This document shows positions 63,259-64,000 of a DNA stretch of 64,000 bases, piece after piece. Each line of letters begins with the position of its first letter. The first letter of the stretch is position 1. Origin of the DNA: Streptomyces abyssalis (lineage in GTDB: Bacteria; Actinomycetota; Actinomycetes; Streptomycetales; Streptomycetaceae); NCBI RefSeq assembly GCF_001751365.1, contig NZ_LJGT01000041.1, positions 675,045-739,044 on the forward strand, in the 5' to 3' direction. The position numbers and the translations under genes were made by a program. The notes under the pieces are model-generated. The model had not been told where the DNA came from. It searched no databases and saw only the letters and a program-made list of their open reading frames with translations.

Positions 63259-64000
63259 TCAGGAGCCGTCCGCGGCCGACGCCGGATGGCCGCCGCCTTC
63301 CGCGCCGGACGACGCGTTCGCCGAGTTGGAGCCCGACGAGGGCGTCTCGAGTGCGTAGCCCACGCCGTGCACCGTACGGATGCGCTCCGCGCCGATCTTG
63401 CGGCGCAGGGCCTTGATGTGGCTGTCGACCGTGCGCGTACCGGAGGCGTCCGCCCAGTCCCACACCTCGGCGAGCAGCTGCTCGCGCGAGAGCACGGCAC
63501 GCGGCGAGTGTGCGAGGCACACGAGCAGGTCGAACTCGGTGGGCGTGAGGTGGACGTCCTCACCGGTGACCCGGACCCGGCGCTGCGAGTGATCGATCTC
63601 CAGCTCGCCGAGGCGGAGTATGCCGCTGCGCGGTGTGTGCGCGGCGAGCGTGGCACGCTCGACGCGGCGCAGCAGTACGTGCACCCGCGCGGCGACCTCG
63701 CGCATGGAGAACGGCTTCGTCATGTAGTCGTCCGCGCCGACACCGAGCCCGACCAGCATGTCCGTCTCGTCGTCCCGCGCCGTGAGCATCAGCACGGGCA
63801 CCGGACGCTGGGACTGCACCCTCCGGCAGACCTCCAGCCCGTCGAAGCCCGGCAGCATCACGTCGAGGACGATCAGATCGGGCTGCCACGCCTCGGCCGT
63901 GTCCACGGCGGCGGGTCCGTCGCCCGCCGTCTGCACCTGGAAACCCTCGGCCCGCAGCCGCATCGCAATGGCGTCGACGATGGTGGGATCGTCCTCGACG
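63259..64000 (-). CDS. OmpR-family response regulator, 5' end outside window
   Basis: The visible 247 residues begin inside the receiver domain (VEDDPTIVDAIAMRLR), hold the phosphoryl aspartate in LIVLDVMLPGFDG and the lysine in DYMTKPFS, then a winged-helix output domain (LTPTEFDLLVCLAHSP, TVDSHIKALRRKIGAERIRTVHGVGYALE). The start lies beyond the right edge. It would be phosphorylated by the kinase encoded next. A disordered Ser/Gly/Ala tail of about 30 residues ends the protein. Confidence 0.9.
   Translation of the reverse strand, partial: VEDDPTIVDAIAMRLRAEGFQVQTAGDGPAAVDTAEAWQPDLIVLDVMLPGFDGLEVCRRVQSQRPVPVLMLTARDDETDMLVGLGVGADDYMTKPFSMREVAARVHVLLRRVERATLAAHTPRSGILRLGELEIDHSQRRVRVTGEDVHLTPTEFDLLVCLAHSPRAVLSREQLLAEVWDWADASGTRTVDSHIKALRRKIGAERIRTVHGVGYALETPSSGSNSANASSGAEGGGHPASAADGS

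Overview
The window is a 64 kb piece of a very GC-rich actinobacterial chromosome, almost certainly from Streptomyces or a close relative. The evidence is a DasR/DasABC chitobiose locus, a WblE-type WhiB protein, a SigH/PrsH sigma/anti-sigma pair, a nickel superoxide dismutase with its dedicated peptidase, a fused E2/E1 2-oxoglutarate dehydrogenase (Kgd), GTG/TTG starts and GTGA/ATGA gene overlaps. Gene order from nrdBA through das, wblE, sigH, sodN and malic enzyme to kgd and the two-component system follows, as far as I remember it, the core of the S. coelicolor chromosome. No tRNA, rRNA, CRISPR array, insertion sequence or prophage was seen.

Layout. 0-5 kb: the end of a secreted peptidase-like gene, then nrdB and nrdA (class Ia ribonucleotide reductase), read leftward behind a cobalamin riboswitch and two candidate NrdR boxes. 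5-8.4 kb: ybdD-cstA and dasR. 8.4-15 kb: the rightward dasA-dasB-dasC-dasD-nagB run for import and breakdown of chitobiose, with DasR operators in the divergent promoter. 15-21 kb: an orphan histidine kinase with its own DasR-like site, wblE, a diacylglycerol-kinase-type lipid kinase, a small membrane protein, and sigH with its anti-sigma gene. 21-32 kb: ordinary enzymes and regulators (GNAT, PLP enzyme, amidase, two divergent paralogous HTH regulators, Nudix, LysR/EamA pair, methyltransferase, MerR/old-yellow-enzyme pair).

32-39 kb: a large cell-wall protein (DUF1996 split by a QDQG repeat, LATTG sorting signal), sodN/sodX, a CGNR zinc-finger regulator overlapping sodX, a methyltransferase and malic enzyme. 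39-47 kb: a polar amino-acid ABC transporter, a quinone-oxidoreductase-like MDR, DUF6624 and Uma2 proteins, and a DUF4097/PadR operon with a clear upstream palindrome.

47-56 kb is the most distinctive region. Five tightly packed leftward genes encode a UreA-UreB fusion, a divergent UreC, a YtcJ-like amidohydrolase, a MHS-type major-facilitator transporter and a ThDP-dependent enzyme. Facing them is a PucR-like regulator whose start codon lies inside a palindrome. The urease keeps the metal ligands but has lost the flap cysteine, and no urease maturation genes are present in the window. This looks like a self-contained catabolic module for a nitrogen compound that is not necessarily urea. A bacterial nitric-oxide synthase gene follows.

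57-64 kb: DUF6104, kgd, and an OmpR-type two-component system whose response regulator runs off the right edge.
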